Assembly: GCF_016415625.1 (NCBI RefSeq)
Contig: NZ_WBXP01000012.1
Span: 1 to 64,000, forward strand
Direction: 5' to 3'
From: Shimwellia pseudoproteus
GTDB lineage: Bacteria > Pseudomonadota > Gammaproteobacteria > Enterobacterales > Enterobacteriaceae
DNA: 64,000 nt
This document shows positions 38,943 to 50,838 of the stretch, one piece after another; within the stretch, counting starts at the first letter, position 1; the number at the start of each line of letters is the position of its first letter. The translations under genes were made by a program, and so were the position numbers. The notes below the pieces were generated by a model. That model searched no databases, was not told where the DNA came from, and saw only the letters and a program-made list of their open reading frames with translations.

Positions 38943-40016
38943 ATGCGTCTTAGTGATTTTTCTTTTGAATTACCCGAGTCCCTGATTGCCCACTATCCCC
39001 AGCCGCAGCGTAGTGCTTGCCGCTTACTGTCTCTGGACGGGCCGACCGGAGCGCTGACGCACGGGGTATTTACCGATCTGCTGGAGAAACTTAACCCCGG
39101 TGACCTGCTGGTGTTTAACAACACCCGGGTGATCCCGGCCCGCCTGTTTGGCCGTAAAGCCAGCGGCGGTAAAATTGAGCTGCTGGTGGAACGGATGCTG
39201 GACGACAAGCGCGTGCTGGCCCATATCCGCGCCTCTAAAGCACCGAAACCGGGCGCCGCGCTGCTGCTGGGTGACGATGACAGCATCAAGGCTACCATGA
39301 TAGCGCGTCACGATGCCCTGTTTGAAGTGCAGTTTGAGGATGATCGCCCGGTACTGGATATTCTCAACCAGATTGGCCATATGCCGCTGCCGCCTTATAT
39401 TGACCGGCCAGACGAAGACGCCGACCGTGAGCTGTACCAGACAGTATACAGTGCCCGGCCTGGCGCCGTTGCCGCGCCCACCGCGGGGCTGCATTTTGAC
39501 GAACCGCTGCTGGCGGCGTTACGGGCGAAAGGGGTGGAGCTGGCGTTTGTCACCCTGCATGTGGGGGCCGGGACCTTCCAGCCGGTGCGGGTAGACAGCA
39601 TTGAAGAGCACGTGATGCACTCTGAGTATGCGGAAGTGCCCCAGCAGGTGGTGGATGCGGTGCTGGCCTGTAAAGCCCGGGGGAACCGGGTGATCGCCGT
39701 GGGCACCACGTCGGTACGTTCTCTGGAGAGTGCGGCCCAGGCGGCACAAGCGGCGCTGATTGCGCCATTCTTCGGCGATACCCAGATCTTTATCTACCCA
39801 GGCTACCAGTATCAGGTCATTGATGCGCTGGTCACCAACTTCCACCTGCCGGAGTCCACGTTGATTATGCTGGTGTCGGCTTTTGCCGGTTATCAGCACA
39901 CCATGCACGCCTATCATGAGGCGGTAAACGCCGAATATCGGTTCTTCAGCTATGGCGACGCGATGTATATCACGTACAATCCGCAGGCCATTAATGAACG
40001 CCCCGGGCAGGATTAA
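38943..40016 (+). CDS. queA: S-adenosylmethionine:tRNA ribosyltransferase-isomerase
   Basis: This enzyme converts preQ1-tRNA to epoxyqueuosine-tRNA using the ribosyl group of SAM. The 357 residues (E. coli 356) run from [19 protein letters not shown] through [32 protein letters not shown] and NFHLPESTL. First gene of queA-tgt-yajC-secD-secF. The 175-base gap to tgt is longer than I expect from E. coli and contains inverted repeats. Confidence 0.97.
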   Translation: MRLSDFSFELPESLIAHYPQPQRSACRLLSLDGPTGALTHGVFTDLLEKLNPGDLLVFNNTRVIPARLFGRKASGGKIELLVERMLDDKRVLAHIRASKAPKPGAALLLGDDDSIKATMIARHDALFEVQFEDDRPVLDILNQIGHMPLPPYIDRPDEDADRELYQTVYSARPGAVAAPTAGLHFDEPLLAALRAKGVELAFVTLHVGAGTFQPVRVDSIEEHVMHSEYAEVPQQVVDAVLACKARGNRVIAVGTTSVRSLESAAQAAQAALIAPFFGDTQIFIYPGYQYQVIDALVTNFHLPESTLIMLVSAFAGYQHTMHAYHEAVNAEYRFFSYGDAMYITYNPQAINERPGQD

Positions 40017-40055
40017 CGCCTCTGGTGGCCGCCCGGCGGTCACTGTTCTGGCCGC

Positions 40056-41322
<1,267 letters not shown>

Positions 41323-41336
41323 ACGAGGGAATTTTC

Positions 41337-41669
41337 ATGAGCTTTTTCATTTCTGATGCGGTAGCCGCCACGGGTGCTCCAGCGCAGGGCAGCCCGGTAT
41401 CACTGATTTTGATGTTGGTGGTTTTCGGTTTGATCTTCTATTTCATGATCCTGCGTCCGCAGCAAAAACGTACTAAAGAGCACAAGAAGCTGATGGAGTC
41501 CATCGCTAAAGGTGATGAAGTGCTGACCAATGGTGGCCTGGTGGGTCGCGTCACCAAAGTGGCAGACAATGGTTATATTGCTATCGCGCTGAATGAAACC
41601 AATGAAGTGGTTATCAAGCGTGATTTTGTCGCAGCCGTTCTGCCGAAAGGCACAATGAAGGCGCTGTAA
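41337..41669 (+). CDS. yajC: YajC, Sec translocon accessory subunit
   Basis: This 110-residue protein has one membrane helix (about 20-40, SLILMLVVFGLIFYFMILRPQQKR) and a small cytoplasmic domain (EVLTNGGLVGRV). It joins SecDF in the holotranslocon. Length and sequence match E. coli YajC. AGGGA precedes the ATG. secD begins 27 bases after its stop. Confidence 0.97.
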   Translation: MSFFISDAVAATGAPAQGSPVSLILMLVVFGLIFYFMILRPQQKRTKEHKKLMESIAKGDEVLTNGGLVGRVTKVADNGYIAIALNETNEVVIKRDFVAAVLPKGTMKAL

Positions 41670-41696
41670 TTTTTCGTTTTCCCAAAGGGAACTGCC

Positions 41697-43544
41697 GTGT
41701 TAAACCGTTATCCTTTGTGGAAGTACATTATGCTGGTCGTCGTGATTATCGTCGGCCTGCTGTATGCGCTCCCCAACCTGTATGGTGAGGATCCGGCTGT
41801 TCAGATCACTGGCGCGCGCGGTGTCGCCGCCAGTGAAAAAACGCTGATCCAGGTCCAAAACACTTTAAACCAGGAAAAAATAACCCCCAAAGCCGTGGCG
41901 CTGGAAAATGGCGCAATTCTTGCGCGTTTTGACTCCACAGATACCCAGCTGCGCGCCCGCGAAGCGTTGATGTCTGTGATGGGTGACCAGTATGTTGTCG
42001 CGCTTAACCTGGCACCGGCTACGCCGATGTGGTTAAGGATGATCAACGCTGAGCCGATGAAACTGGGTCTTGACCTGCGCGGTGGTGTGCACTTCCTGAT
42101 GGAAGTCGATATGGACACTGCCCTGGGTAAACTCCAGGAACAAAACATGGATAGCCTGCGCAGTGACCTGCGTGAAAAAGGCATCATCTGGACCAACGTT
42201 CGCAAAGCGGATAACTACGGTCTGGACATTATCTTCCGTGACAGCCAATCCCGCGATAACGCCATCTCCTGGCTGCAGCCGCGTCACCGTGATCTGGTTA
42301 TCAGCTCTCAGGGGAGTAACGGTCTGCGTGCGGTAATGAGCGATGACCGCCTGCGTGAAGCGCGTGAATATGCGGTACAGCAAAACATCACTATTCTGCG
42401 TAACCGTGTTAACCAGTTAGGGGTTGCCGAGCCGCTGGTACAGCGCCAGGGGTCTGACCGTATCGTGGTTGAGCTGCCGGGTATTCAGGATACCGCACGT
42501 GCCAAAGAGATCCTCGGCGCGACAGCGACCCTGGAGTTCCGTCTGGTCAATACTAACGTGGATCAAACTGCAGCAGCATCTGGCCGGGTGCCGGGTGATT
42601 CTGAAGTGAAACAGACCCGCGAAGGCCAGCCTGTGGTCCTCTTCAAGCGCGTGATCCTGACCGGTGACCATATTACTGACTCAACGTCCAGCATGGATGA
42701 GTACAACCAGCCCCAGGTTAATATCTCCCTGGACAGCGCTGGCGGTAACATCATGTCTAACTTCACCAAGGACAACATTGGTAAACCAATGGCGACCCTG
42801 TTTGTGGAGTACAAAGACAGTGGCAAGAAAGACAGTAACGGCCGCGCGGTGCTGATGAAAGAAGAAGAAGTTATCAACGTGGCGAACATTCAGTCTCGTC
42901 TGGGTAACAGCTTCCGTATCACCGGTATCAACAACCCGAATGAAGCGCGCCAGTTGTCTCTGCTGCTGCGTGCCGGTGCGTTGATTGCGCCTATTCAGAT
43001 TGTCGAAGAGCGTACCATTGGCCCAACCCTGGGGATGCAAAACATCAAACAGGGTCTGGAAGCGTGCCTGTGGGGTCTGCTGGTGTCTATCGCGTTTATG
43101 ATCATCTTCTATAAGAAGTTTGGTCTGATTGCGACCACGGCGCTGATTGCTAACCTGGTGCTGATTGTGGGGATTATGTCTCTGCTGCCGGGGGCAACGC
43201 TGACCATGCCTGGTATTGCCGGGGTCGTGTTGACACTGGCGGTAGCGGTGGATGCTAACGTACTGATTAACGAGCGTATTAAGGAAGAACTTAGTAATGG
43301 TCGTACAGTACAGCAAGCCATTGACGAAGGTTACCGCGGGGCGTTTAGCTCAATCTTTGATGCCAACATCACTACGCTCATCAAGGTTATCATCCTGTAC
43401 GCGGTAGGGGTCGGGGCTATTAAAGGCTTTGCTATCACTACCGGTATCGGTGTTGCCACGTCAATGTTTACCGCAATCGTTGGTACCCGTGCCATCGTAA
43501 ACCTGTTGTACGGCGGCAAACGCATCAACAAGCTGTCTATTTGA
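41697..43544 (+). CDS. secD: Protein translocase subunit SecD
   Basis: This inner-membrane subunit uses the proton gradient to pull proteins during Sec export. The 615 residues match E. coli SecD, with the N-terminal helix ([20 protein letters not shown]), the large periplasmic region with [15 protein letters not shown] and [14 protein letters not shown], and the C-terminal five-helix domain with [16 protein letters not shown]. The start is GTG at 41697. secF follows after ten bases. Confidence 0.98.
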   Translation: MLNRYPLWKYIMLVVVIIVGLLYALPNLYGEDPAVQITGARGVAASEKTLIQVQNTLNQEKITPKAVALENGAILARFDSTDTQLRAREALMSVMGDQYVVALNLAPATPMWLRMINAEPMKLGLDLRGGVHFLMEVDMDTALGKLQEQNMDSLRSDLREKGIIWTNVRKADNYGLDIIFRDSQSRDNAISWLQPRHRDLVISSQGSNGLRAVMSDDRLREAREYAVQQNITILRNRVNQLGVAEPLVQRQGSDRIVVELPGIQDTARAKEILGATATLEFRLVNTNVDQTAAASGRVPGDSEVKQTREGQPVVLFKRVILTGDHITDSTSSMDEYNQPQVNISLDSAGGNIMSNFTKDNIGKPMATLFVEYKDSGKKDSNGRAVLMKEEEVINVANIQSRLGNSFRITGINNPNEARQLSLLLRAGALIAPIQIVEERTIGPTLGMQNIKQGLEACLWGLLVSIAFMIIFYKKFGLIATTALIANLVLIVGIMSLLPGATLTMPGIAGVVLTLAVAVDANVLINERIKEELSNGRTVQQAIDEGYRGAFSSIFDANITTLIKVIILYAVGVGAIKGFAITTGIGVATSMFTAIVGTRAIVNLLYGGKRINKLSI

Positions 43545-43554
43545 GGAGTGCGTT

Positions 43555-44526
43555 GTGGCACAGGAATATACGATTGAACAATTGAACCACGGCCGTAAAG
43601 TCTATGACTTTATGCGCTGGGATTATGTGGCCTTTGCTATCTCCGGCATTTTGCTGATCGCCTCCATTGTTATCATTGGGATGAAAAGCTTTAACTGGGG
43701 GCTGGATTTTACCGGCGGTACCGTTATCGAAATTACGCTGGAAAAACCAGCGGATCTCGACACCATGCGCGGTGCGCTGGAAAAAGCCGGTTTTGCCGAT
43801 CCGCTGATCCAGAACTTTGGCAGCAGCCGCGACATTATGGTGCGGATGCCGCCAGCGTCTACCGAAAACGGTAGCCAGGAGCTGGGCAGTAAAGTGCTGG
43901 GGGTGATTAACCAGTCCACAGACCAAAACGCGGCGGTTAAGCGGATTGAGTTTGTTGGGCCCAGCGTCGGGGCTGACCTGGCGCAGACCGGCGCCATGGC
44001 GCTGCTGGTGGCACTGATCAGTATCCTGGTGTACGTTGGTTTTCGCTTTGAATGGCGTCTGGCGGCGGGGGTCGTTATCTCCCTGGCGCATGACGTGGTC
44101 ATTACCCTGGGGATCTTGTCACTGTTCCATATCGAAATTGATATGACCATTGTGGCGTCCCTGATGTCGGTTATCGGCTACTCGCTCAATGACAGCATCG
44201 TGGTATCTGACCGTATTCGTGAGAACTTCCGTAAGATCCGCCGCGGTACCCCGTATGAGATCTTTAACGTCTCGCTGACCCAGACACTGCACCGTACGTT
44301 GATAACCTCGGGGACCACGTTGATGGTTATCCTGATGCTGTATATCTTCGGCGGGGCGCTGTTACAGGGCTTTGCGCTGACCATGCTCATCGGGGTGTCT
44401 ATCGGTACCGCCTCTTCTATTTATGTTGCCTCTGCGCTGGCCCTGAAACTGGGGATGAAGCGTGAACATATGCTGCAGCAGAAAGTAGAGAAAGAAGGGG
44501 CCGATCAGCCGTCCATTCTGCCGTAA
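43555..44526 (+). CDS. secF: Protein translocase subunit SecF
   Basis: This is the SecD partner with six membrane helices and a smaller periplasmic domain. The 323 residues match E. coli Sec[51 protein letters not shown] and [17 protein letters not shown]. The start is GTG at 43555 with GAGGAG upstream. Two tandem hairpins follow. yajD, next in E. coli, is absent. Confidence 0.98.
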   Translation: MAQEYTIEQLNHGRKVYDFMRWDYVAFAISGILLIASIVIIGMKSFNWGLDFTGGTVIEITLEKPADLDTMRGALEKAGFADPLIQNFGSSRDIMVRMPPASTENGSQELGSKVLGVINQSTDQNAAVKRIEFVGPSVGADLAQTGAMALLVALISILVYVGFRFEWRLAAGVVISLAHDVVITLGILSLFHIEIDMTIVASLMSVIGYSLNDSIVVSDRIRENFRKIRRGTPYEIFNVSLTQTLHRTLITSGTTLMVILMLYIFGGALLQGFALTMLIGVSIGTASSIYVASALALKLGMKREHMLQQKVEKEGADQPSILP

Positions 44527-44530
44527 GGCT

Positions 44531-44565
44531 GAGGTCTACCGGGCAGTTGAGGCCCGGTAGACCTC
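44531..44565 (+). terminator. First hairpin after secF
   Basis: A perfect 14-bp inverted repeat (44531-44544 with 44552-44565), loop AGTTGAG, starts five bases after the secF stop. It is followed by AAAAG rather than T, so it may protect the mRNA end rather than terminate. Confidence 0.7.
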
Positions 44566-44580
44566 AAAAGTTGTGATGAG

Positions 44581-44613
44581 AAGGGCCCATGTTCAGCATG
44601 GGCCCTTTTTTTG
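44581..44613 (+). terminator. Second hairpin after secF, rho-independent terminator
   Basis: AAGGGCCCATG and CATGGGCCCTT flank loop TTCAG and run into a T tract to 44613. It is the true terminator of the queA-secF unit. Confidence 0.92.
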
Positions 44614-44639
44614 TCTGGGGTTAGCGGGGCGGTGTGCGC

Positions 44640-44747
44640 TTAACCGGCATAACCCACCCGCCCAGATGACTGGCCGGGATACCCATCCGGGTTAGCTGCC
44701 GATAGCGCCAGCAACACGGCCAGCATAAATAGCCAGAGTAGTCTCAA
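44640..44747 (-). CDS. Possible small secreted or membrane peptide (35 aa)
   Basis: I do not recognise this frame. It starts with TTG at 44745-44747, or an inner ATG at 44724-44726, and encodes a basic Arg, then the hydrophobic run LLWLFMLAVLLALSAA and the polar end NPDGYPGQSSGRVGYAG. That is the layout of a signal peptide or single membrane helix with a short Gly-rich tail. GGGGA lies directly before the TTG. It is convergent to secF and separated from it by the tandem hairpins. A perfect TATAAT lies on the same strand about 85 bases upstream. It may be only an open frame. Confidence 0.35.
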   Translation of the reverse strand: MRLLWLFMLAVLLALSAANPDGYPGQSSGRVGYAG

Positions 44748-45281
44748 TCCCCATTGGGGGGCAGGGCGGGTAATACTGCGATATTTATTGGGGGAAACGG
44801 GCAAAAAGGACGATGACAACAGTAACTTTGAATTATAGACCCACTATTTGGATCGCGAATGAAAAATAATAGTAGGTGATTATTATGCGGTTACCTGGAC
44901 AGTTTTATTTCGGTGGTTTATAGTTTGTACGGTGAATTATGTATAAAAACACCGGCTAAGTTGCTGTAATCAATGATAATTATAGGGTGTCTTTTGTTGT
45001 CATTTTTTTATCAACAAAAAATGTATGGATATCATGATAACAAGTAGAGGTTCTTGAGGATTATCTGTTGTCATTACCGGATAAGACATAAAACGTTACA
45101 TCCTTGTTGGTTAGCATTCTGTGCCCTTAAAAAGGATGGCAATTAATTTATATGCAACTTTCTGTATAATCCGGGCTCCTGTTGGCTGGCGATAATTTTA
45201 TTAAATCAACTCTAAGATTAGCTCCAATATCAATATTCTTTATCGCCTTAATATTTCCTTACTGTTATACTGGAGACTGAA
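44748..45281 (+). promoter_or_regulatory. Long AT-rich leader and control region of the porin gene
   Basis: No gene is visible in these 534 bases. TATAAT at 45165-45170 is the best porin -10 (poor -35), giving a leader of about 105 bases. TTTTGTTG and CAACAAAA (44992-44999 with 45012-45019) form a perfect 8-bp inverted repeat. On the minus strand another TATAAT (about 44833-44838) could serve the small frame at 44640-44747. Porin genes are usually OmpR- and sRNA-controlled; I cannot assign sites. Confidence 0.5.
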
Positions 45282-46442
45282 GTGCAATTTACCAAAGCAG
45301 CTTCAATTCGTATTCTTACCAGTAGCGCGGCACTGGCATTAGCAGTGTTGAGCGTACCGGCTCATGCAGATATAACTGTATTGAGTAAAAATAAAACCGG
45401 TTCTGCGATTCTCGACCCGCTCACTGTAGCGGTCGGTGGTAGCCTTCGTCCGGGGTTTGTATGGAATAATGGCCCGGAGCCGGGATACTATAAAAACGGA
45501 TACGATACCGGGAGCCGTTTACATGCGGTAGGATCTTATGATCTGTCCGATCATACCTCTCTGATTGCTTATTATGAGATGGGTCTGGATATGGGGCATG
45601 TCCTGAAATGGGATGCGCACTATGATCATGATGGTTATAAAGATATTCAGCGCCAGATGTACGGCGGTATTAAAGATGACACCTGGGGTACCCTGACTTA
45701 CGGTCACCAATATGGTGTGTACTACGATACCGTTGGTGGTAAGAGTGATATGTGGGACAACGATGGTCTCGCAAGTGCTAACTGGATCGGTTTTAACGGT
45801 GATTATGATGGCGGTGAACGCCCGAAAAACACCATTAAATACAGCAATACCTGGGGTAAATGGACAGTACGCGCTGACTATCTGCTGCCGGAAGATGAAA
45901 AGTATGCTGACGAATCCATGCGCTACCGCCGTAACCACGGTATGGGCCTGGGTGTGGAATATGCCTTCCAGGATGATTTAACCCTGGGCGCCGCATGGAA
46001 CCAGACCACCGCCACGGTAAAAGACGACACCAACGACGGTCAGAGCCGGAAATATAAACAGAAATTCTCCGGTATGGCGTTAACCTGGACCCCGAACAAC
46101 TGGTACCTGGTCACGACCGCGACTTACTATGATCACTATGTGCCGAGCCGTCGCGATACCGCGAATGCCACGCACTACTTTGCCGGTGATGGTTATGGTC
46201 TGGAAGCCTTCGGTGGTTATACCTTTAACATCGATAAGCCGTGGCTGACCTCTATCATGCCGTATGTGGCACAGGATACGTTACGCCTGAAAGGCGGTGA
46301 AAATTACCAGGCAAACCACACCTATGTGGGTGTGTGGACAACGGTTGCTTATGGCTTCTCGTTCTACCTGGAACGTACTTTCGCCAGCTCTTCAGACAAC
46401 GAGCCGGATACCACCTGGTTTACCATCTACTACGATTTCTGA
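45282..46442 (+). CDS. Outer-membrane porin, Gram-negative general porin type, specificity unknown
   Basis: This is a 386-residue secreted beta-barrel protein. The signal peptide ends PAHADI (about residue 29). The mature part alternates aromatic and Gly/Asp residues, for example GTLTYGHQYGVYYDTVGG, and ends in the barrel-assembly signal TWFTIYYDF (terminal Phe). It looks like the 16-strand porin family but is not OmpC, OmpF or PhoE. Many Asp-, Tyr- and Trp-rich loops suggest a selective rather than general channel. The start is GTG with GGAGA upstream. It is inserted between secF and tsx and is not at this locus in E. coli, where yajD lies instead. Confidence 0.83.
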   Translation: MQFTKAASIRILTSSAALALAVLSVPAHADITVLSKNKTGSAILDPLTVAVGGSLRPGFVWNNGPEPGYYKNGYDTGSRLHAVGSYDLSDHTSLIAYYEMGLDMGHVLKWDAHYDHDGYKDIQRQMYGGIKDDTWGTLTYGHQYGVYYDTVGGKSDMWDNDGLASANWIGFNGDYDGGERPKNTIKYSNTWGKWTVRADYLLPEDEKYADESMRYRRNHGMGLGVEYAFQDDLTLGAAWNQTTATVKDDTNDGQSRKYKQKFSGMALTWTPNNWYLVTTATYYDHYVPSRRDTANATHYFAGDGYGLEAFGGYTFNIDKPWLTSIMPYVAQDTLRLKGGENYQANHTYVGVWTTVAYGFSFYLERTFASSSDNEPDTTWFTIYYDF

Positions 46443-46466
46443 TCCCTTATCAGATGTCGCTTTCCA

Positions 46467-46497
46467 AACTCCGGGCCCTGGCCCGGAGTTTTTTTTT
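46467..46497 (+). terminator. Terminator of the porin gene
   Basis: AACTCCGGGC and GCCCGGAGTT flank loop CCTG and are followed by about nine T. Confidence 0.93.
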
Positions 46498-46756
46498 GCC
46501 CGCCAGACGCAGTCTGCTACGGCATTTCTTGTCTTGTGATCAATATTGCGCGTTATATAACTGTGGCGTAACCGAATACAAATCAATAATAGACTGCGGC
46601 GGGAAGGTTCCCGCCAGACATATATTGATGAGGGAATAGTGAATTATTATTGGTGGTGGGGTGAGGGCGGAGCTTGCTATTTGGCTCACGGCACCATAAG
46701 AAATCAGTATCAATAACCCGGCGCTGGGGGGCATTATTTTGTGCAGGCTTGGTGAT

Positions 46757-46785
46757 AAATAAAAAGGGCCGGTATCACCGGCCCT
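46757..46785 (-). terminator. Terminator of tsx
   Basis: On the minus strand AGGGCCGGT and ACCGGCCCT flank loop GAT, followed by TTTTTATT. Confidence 0.9.
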
Positions 46786-46809
46786 GATATTGTTGCCCGG
46801 AAGAGGGGA

Positions 46810-47691
46810 TCAGAAATTGTAGCCCACGACCAGATAACCACCCCAGCCGGTGGAGCGCACGTTGAAATTACCGTTGCCAAAGTTCAGCTCGGCATTGTCA
46901 TTCCACTGGCCACCGTTATGGAAGTAACGGGCCACGACGGAGTAGTGCCAGTGATCATAGTTCAGGGCCAGAATGTGGCTGGATGCGATAGAGTTATCGG
47001 TACGCATTTTGCCGCCGTTCAGGTCGGTGCCACCGTTTTTGTCCAGATCAGAGCCCCAGTCAAAGTTAGTGAACCCGATATAGGTCAGGTTACCGCCCCA
47101 CAGGCTGGTGATTGGAATAAAGTATTTTACTTTGAAGCGGTAGCCGTCCCATTCGTTCTGGTTGGCGGCGCCGTAGTTTTGCCACTGATATTTGGCATAG
47201 ATATTCAGTGACAGGCCGATGGGCAGGCCGGTGTTGATATCTGTCCCAAGGCCCATATACCAGGTGCTCTGGCGGCCTGCGGCATTGTGGCCCATGTCAT
47301 AAATGTAGTTATTGGCAAAATACCATTCTTTAAACGGCCCGAAGCTCAGGTCCAGCCCGGTGAGCTTATCAATGGAAAAACGCGGCTCGATTTCCATAAA
47401 CAGCGGGGAGCCGTGGTTCCAGATCCCGGTGGAGTTACCGTCACCACCAAAGAAACGGGGGGCATCCACATAGCCGTAGAAATCAAACCAGTCCTTTTTC
47501 GCAAAGGCTTCATATTCGAGGTAGGTATCGTTACGCAGTTGGGGTCCGAAACGGGTGTGATAGCTACTGACAACGTTGACGCTCTGGTGCCACCAGTCGG
47601 AGAGGTATTCACCCTGGTTATTCGCTGCTACCGCGGAAGACGCGCCGGAAAATGCCATCACTGCACCGGCAGCTAAAAGCGTTTTTTTCAT
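46810..47691 (-). CDS. tsx: Nucleoside-specific outer-membrane channel Tsx
   Basis: This 12-strand outer-membrane channel takes up nucleosides and serves as receptor for phage T6 and colicin K in E. coli. The 293 residues (E. coli 294) have a signal peptide ending SAVAA (about 23), then [28 protein letters not shown] and the C-terminal [10 protein letters not shown] with terminal Phe. A CRP-type promoter region is visible upstream and a terminator downstream. The neighbour on the left is a porin instead of yajD. Confidence 0.97.
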   Translation of the reverse strand: MKKTLLAAGAVMAFSGASSAVAANNQGEYLSDWWHQSVNVVSSYHTRFGPQLRNDTYLEYEAFAKKDWFDFYGYVDAPRFFGGDGNSTGIWNHGSPLFMEIEPRFSIDKLTGLDLSFGPFKEWYFANNYIYDMGHNAAGRQSTWYMGLGTDINTGLPIGLSLNIYAKYQWQNYGAANQNEWDGYRFKVKYFIPITSLWGGNLTYIGFTNFDWGSDLDKNGGTDLNGGKMRTDNSIASSHILALNYDHWHYSVVARYFHNGGQWNDNAELNFGNGNFNVRSTGWGGYLVVGYNF

Positions 47692-47784
47692 TTTTTTGCC
47701 ACTATTTGTTGGTGAGACCTGCGGGACGGGGGGGTCACGCCTGTTCTGAATTACCGGTTATCTCCCCGGTTTTTTCTGGGCTCT

Positions 47785-47826
47785 ATTATAGAAATCATTG
47801 CTCACAAAAATACGTGTTGTTTCACA
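47785..47826 (-). promoter_or_regulatory. tsx: tsx promoter with tandem TGTGA half-sites
   Basis: On the minus strand a perfect TATAAT (47785-47790) is preceded by TGTGAGCAATGATT and TGTGAAACAACACG. The TGTGA cores are at 47802-47806 and 47822-47826, 20 bases apart. The stretch is strikingly like the E. coli tsx P2 promoter, which is activated by CRP and repressed by CytR. The CRP role is inferred from that. The rest of 47692-48009 holds nothing else I can name. Confidence 0.75.
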
Positions 47827-48009
47827 ATAACGCGACACACGTAATCGATTGCTTTCACGTTTTAGAGCATTGGGTGCGAGATTCTAGCGGCATTCGCTGA
47901 TTTGTCCACTCTTTTGGGCGTTTTTTGGCATTTATCCGGTAAGCGGTGCGCCCTGTGGCAGCGGGCGCCGCAAAAAAAGTGTTACCCGATGCGAAAATAT
48001 TACCTGGGG

Positions 48010-48543
48010 TTATTGATCGACCGGCTGGATGTTATGCACCCGAATAAACGTATTGTCGTCGTCAATCAGGCCAGGGAGTTCAATGGACTGATCGACCGTG
48101 GTACTGGTTGCCGGGAAGTGTACCGTCTTGTGGCGGGTTTCGGTTTCCACCGGGTGCCCGACAGTACCGGTTAATTGCCCCCAGACAATGGCGGCAGTGA
48201 AGGCCGGTAGGGCCCGGCCGGATTGGGTATGAATATGCATCACGGTTTGCATCCGGCCATCAATATTCTGGGCAGGATCAAGGGTTATCACCAGGGTGCC
48301 GAGTTGGCTATACAGTTTTGCCGGGCCGTTAGCGTTGGGCAGCAGATAAGCGCCCTGTTCTGATGCCGCATTCAGGGCATTTTGGCGGCTGAGGGCTACA
48401 CTTTGGTCACTGAGCTGATCCATTTGATGGTTCAGACTGGTGACTTCCTGACGGATTTGCCGCACCTCACTGCGCTGGGCACAGGCGGTTAATGTCAGGC
48501 ACAGTAGCGGCGCCATTATTTTCAGGTAACGTCCTGGTTTCAT
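48010..48543 (-). CDS. yajI: YajI lipoprotein
   Basis: This is a 177-residue predicted outer-membrane lipoprotein (E. coli 179). The signal peptide ends in the lipobox LTAC with lipidated Cys21; Ala at +2 suggests outer-membrane sorting. A short coiled coil (about 22-55: RSEVRQIRQEVTSLNHQMDQL) precedes ALSRQNALNAASEQGAYLLP, which matches E. coli. Function is unknown. Its place between tsx and nrdR is as in E. coli. Confidence 0.9.
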   Translation of the reverse strand: MKPGRYLKIMAPLLCLTLTACAQRSEVRQIRQEVTSLNHQMDQLSDQSVALSRQNALNAASEQGAYLLPNANGPAKLYSQLGTLVITLDPAQNIDGRMQTVMHIHTQSGRALPAFTAAIVWGQLTGTVGHPVETETRHKTVHFPATSTTVDQSIELPGLIDDDNTFIRVHNIQPVDQ

Positions 48544-48581
48544 CGGTTATTTCCTGGTGATTTTCACTCTCTTTATGGTAG

Positions 48582-49151
<570 letters not shown>

Positions 49152-49155
49152 TACT

Positions 49156-50259
49156 ATGAAGGACGAGTATTACATGGCCCGGGCCCTTTCGCTGGCGGGC
49201 AACGGACGTTTTACTACCGCCCCTAACCCGAATGTGGGCTGCGTGATTGTACGCGACGGGGAGATTGTCGGCGAAGGCTTTCACTATCGGGCCGGTGAGC
49301 CCCATGCCGAAGTGCATGCCCTGCGTATGGCGGGGGATAAAGCCTGGGGGGCGACCGCCTATGTCACTCTGGAGCCCTGTAGCCATCATGGCCGTACCCC
49401 GCCGTGTTGTGAAGCGTTGATCAATGCCGGGGTTACCCGGGTGGTGGCCGCCATGCAGGACCCGAACCCCCAGGTGGCCGGGCGCGGGCTGCACAGCCTG
49501 CAACAGGCCGGTATCGCGGTCAGCCACGGGCTGATGATCAGCGAAGCCGAAACCCTGAACCGCGGCTTTCTGAAGCGGATGCGTACCGGTTTTCCGTGGC
49601 TACAGGTGAAGCTGGGGGCCTCTCTGGACGGGCGTACTGCCATGGCGTCGGGTGAGAGCCAGTGGATAACCTCTGCGCAGTCGCGCCGGGATGTACAAAG
49701 GCTGAGAGCCCAGAGTGCCGCGATTCTTACCAGTAGTGCCACGGTGCTGGCGGACGATCCGTCACTGACCGTGCGCTGGGATGAACTGGACAGCGCCAGC
49801 CAGGCGATATATCCCCGGGAAGATCTTCGCCAGCCGGTGCGGGTGGTTATCGATAGCCAAAGCCGGGTTACCCCGCAGCACCGGATTATCAGCCAGCCGG
49901 GTAACACCTGGCTGGTGCGGCCGCAGGCGGATGACCACGTGTGGCCTGAGTCAGTTGAACAACTGATTATTCCCCGCCACCAGGGGCATATCGATCTGGT
50001 CCTGCTGCTGATGCAACTGGGCAAGCGCCAGATCAACAGTGTCTGGGTTGAAGCGGGGCCACAACTGGCCGGGGCGCTGTTACAGGCCGGGGTGGTTGAT
50101 GAATTGATTCTGTATATTGCCCCCAAACTGCTGGGCAGCGATGCCCGTGGCCTGTGCCATTTACCGGGCCTTGAACACCTGGCAGACGCCCCGGCGTTCA
50201 GTTTTAGTCAGGTCCGCCAGGTTGGCCCGGATCTGTGTGTGCATTTGTCACCGGCTTAA
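49156..50259 (+). CDS. ribD: Bifunctional riboflavin deaminase/reductase RibD
   Basis: This enzyme performs deamination and then reduction of the GTP-derived pyrimidine in riboflavin synthesis. The 367 residues match E. coli RibD. The N-terminal deaminase zinc site is HAE (50-52) with Cys75 and Cys84 in EPCSHHGRTPPC; the reductase domain begins at about 147 (KLGASLDGRTAMASGESQWIT). The ATG at 49156 is the conserved start. It is followed by ribH after 86 bases. No FMN riboswitch is seen here. Confidence 0.97.
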   Translation: MKDEYYMARALSLAGNGRFTTAPNPNVGCVIVRDGEIVGEGFHYRAGEPHAEVHALRMAGDKAWGATAYVTLEPCSHHGRTPPCCEALINAGVTRVVAAMQDPNPQVAGRGLHSLQQAGIAVSHGLMISEAETLNRGFLKRMRTGFPWLQVKLGASLDGRTAMASGESQWITSAQSRRDVQRLRAQSAAILTSSATVLADDPSLTVRWDELDSASQAIYPREDLRQPVRVVIDSQSRVTPQHRIISQPGNTWLVRPQADDHVWPESVEQLIIPRHQGHIDLVLLLMQLGKRQINSVWVEAGPQLAGALLQAGVVDELILYIAPKLLGSDARGLCHLPGLEHLADAPAFSFSQVRQVGPDLCVHLSPA

Positions 50260-50345
50260 GTCGCTATGTAAAACGTAAGCAGTGACGAAAAGATTATGAT
50301 AAAATCCGCCCCCCTCAGGGGCACCTGAACCTGTTAAGGAAGAAT

Positions 50346-50816
50346 ATGAACATTATTGAAGCTAACGTATCTGCACCAGATGCTCGTGTTGCCATCACCA
50401 TTGCCCGTTTCAACCACTTCATCAATGACAGCCTGCTGCAAGGGGCTCTTGATGCGCTGAAACGCATTGGTCAGGTGAAAGATGAAAACATCACCGTGGT
50501 CTGGGTTCCGGGTGCATACGAGCTGCCGCTGGCGACAGGTGCCCTGGCGAAGTCCGGTAAATACGATGCCGTGGTGGCGTTAGGGACAGTAATTCGTGGC
50601 GGTACCGCGCATTTTGAATATGTTGCCGGTGGGGCCAGCAATGGCCTGGCGCACGTCTCCCAGGACTGTGAGATCCCGGTTGCCTTTGGTGTTCTGACGA
50701 CCGAAAGCCTGGAACAGGCTATCGACCGCGCCGGGACCAAAGCCGGTAATAAAGGCGCCGAGGCGGCCTTGACCGCGCTGGAAATGATTAATGTATTGAA
50801 AGCCATTAGGGCTTGA
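50346..50816 (+). CDS. ribH: 6,7-dimethyl-8-ribityllumazine synthase
   Basis: This enzyme condenses ribitylaminouracil with dihydroxybutanone phosphate, the penultimate riboflavin step, and forms large hollow capsids. The 156 residues match the E. coli enzyme (RibE/RibH): [47 protein letters not shown] and [20 protein letters not shown] precedes the ATG. nusB follows. Confidence 0.98.
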   Translation: MNIIEANVSAPDARVAITIARFNHFINDSLLQGALDALKRIGQVKDENITVVWVPGAYELPLATGALAKSGKYDAVVALGTVIRGGTAHFEYVAGGASNGLAHVSQDCEIPVAFGVLTTESLEQAIDRAGTKAGNKGAEAALTALEMINVLKAIRA

Positions 50817-50838
50817 CCAATTTTGTAAGGGGAATTCC

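Larger units (their letters stand above)
46443..46809. other. Convergent gap between porin gene and tsx
   Basis: Apart from the two terminators listed at 46467-46497 and 46757-46785, I see nothing coding in these 367 bases. A minus-strand frame at 46540-46734 has no ribosome site or family resemblance. Confidence 0.5.

Noticed and set aside
46540-46734. Minus-strand frame of 64 codons between porin gene and tsx
   Set aside because: No start signal; composition looks like random intergenic DNA.
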